From: Acanthaster planci
Lineage: Eukaryota > Echinodermata > Asteroidea > Valvatida > Acanthasteridae
Length of the DNA: 29,806 nucleotides
Direction: 5' to 3'
Assembly (NCBI RefSeq): GCF_001949145.1
Contig: NW_019091608.1
Coordinates: 17,799 to 47,604 of the forward strand
Translations under genes and position numbers: made by a program
The notes under the pieces: model-generated
Database searches by the model: none
What the model was told of the DNA's origin: nothing
The model's input: the letters and a program-made list of their open reading frames with translations, nothing else
Part shown: in pieces, positions 29,748 to 29,806 of the stretch
Layout: each line of letters starts with the position of its first letter
Position numbering within the stretch: position 1 is the stretch's first letter

Positions 29748-29806
29748 GCAGCGCTCGCTGCACGTCGCGCTTTTTCTGCACGTCGCGCTCTGCATGTTGC
29801 ACGTTG

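Overview
The window looks like nuclear DNA from an animal, most likely a marine invertebrate. It is AT-rich and mostly non-coding. Small exons with GT/AG boundaries encode extracellular cysteine-rich domains, and the rest is strewn with broken retroelements and fold-back elements. The species cannot be named from the sequence alone.

The one convincing host gene lies on the minus strand between about 13.5 kb and 5.4 kb. I assembled six exons by hand. Three (13377-13543, 12879-13014, 12452-12590) encode an MNNL (C2-like) domain preceded by the end of a signal peptide. One (10701-10846) encodes a complete DSL domain. Two (7142-7252 and 5427-5668) encode three EGF-like repeats. Every junction except the one between the third MNNL exon and the DSL exon is phase-compatible. 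This is the architecture of a Delta/Serrate/Jagged-type Notch ligand. The first exon (start Met), any exon bridging the one phase conflict, and the later EGF, transmembrane and cytoplasmic exons were not found.

The introns of this gene carry three terminal-inverted-repeat elements of about 470 to 720 bp (6537-7006, 9480-10189, 11407-12122). Each has short motifs repeated inside it, and the last encloses a tRNA-Thr-like sequence. Left of the gene are a decayed Penelope-like element (about 2143-3395, minus), a 43-bp tandem repeat, and one copy of a dispersed repeat whose inverted partner lies at 29272-29490.

Right of the gene is a truncated Ty3/gypsy LTR retrotransposon on the minus strand (about 14160-17650: gag, CCHC knuckle, aspartic protease, partial reverse transcriptase, tRNA-Ser-like primer site). 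A long stretch without recognisable genes follows. Three non-LTR retrotransposon remnants lie on the plus strand (21555-22371 with an internal deletion; 23020-23797, 3' end only; about 25870-27985, with the catalytic FADD changed to FAGD). The right end holds an 18-bp minisatellite and a TATA-box promoter-like segment.

Apart from the Notch-ligand exons, no open frame can be defended as a host gene. Two short exon-like frames (20191-20307 minus, 24969-25115 plus) are listed at low confidence.
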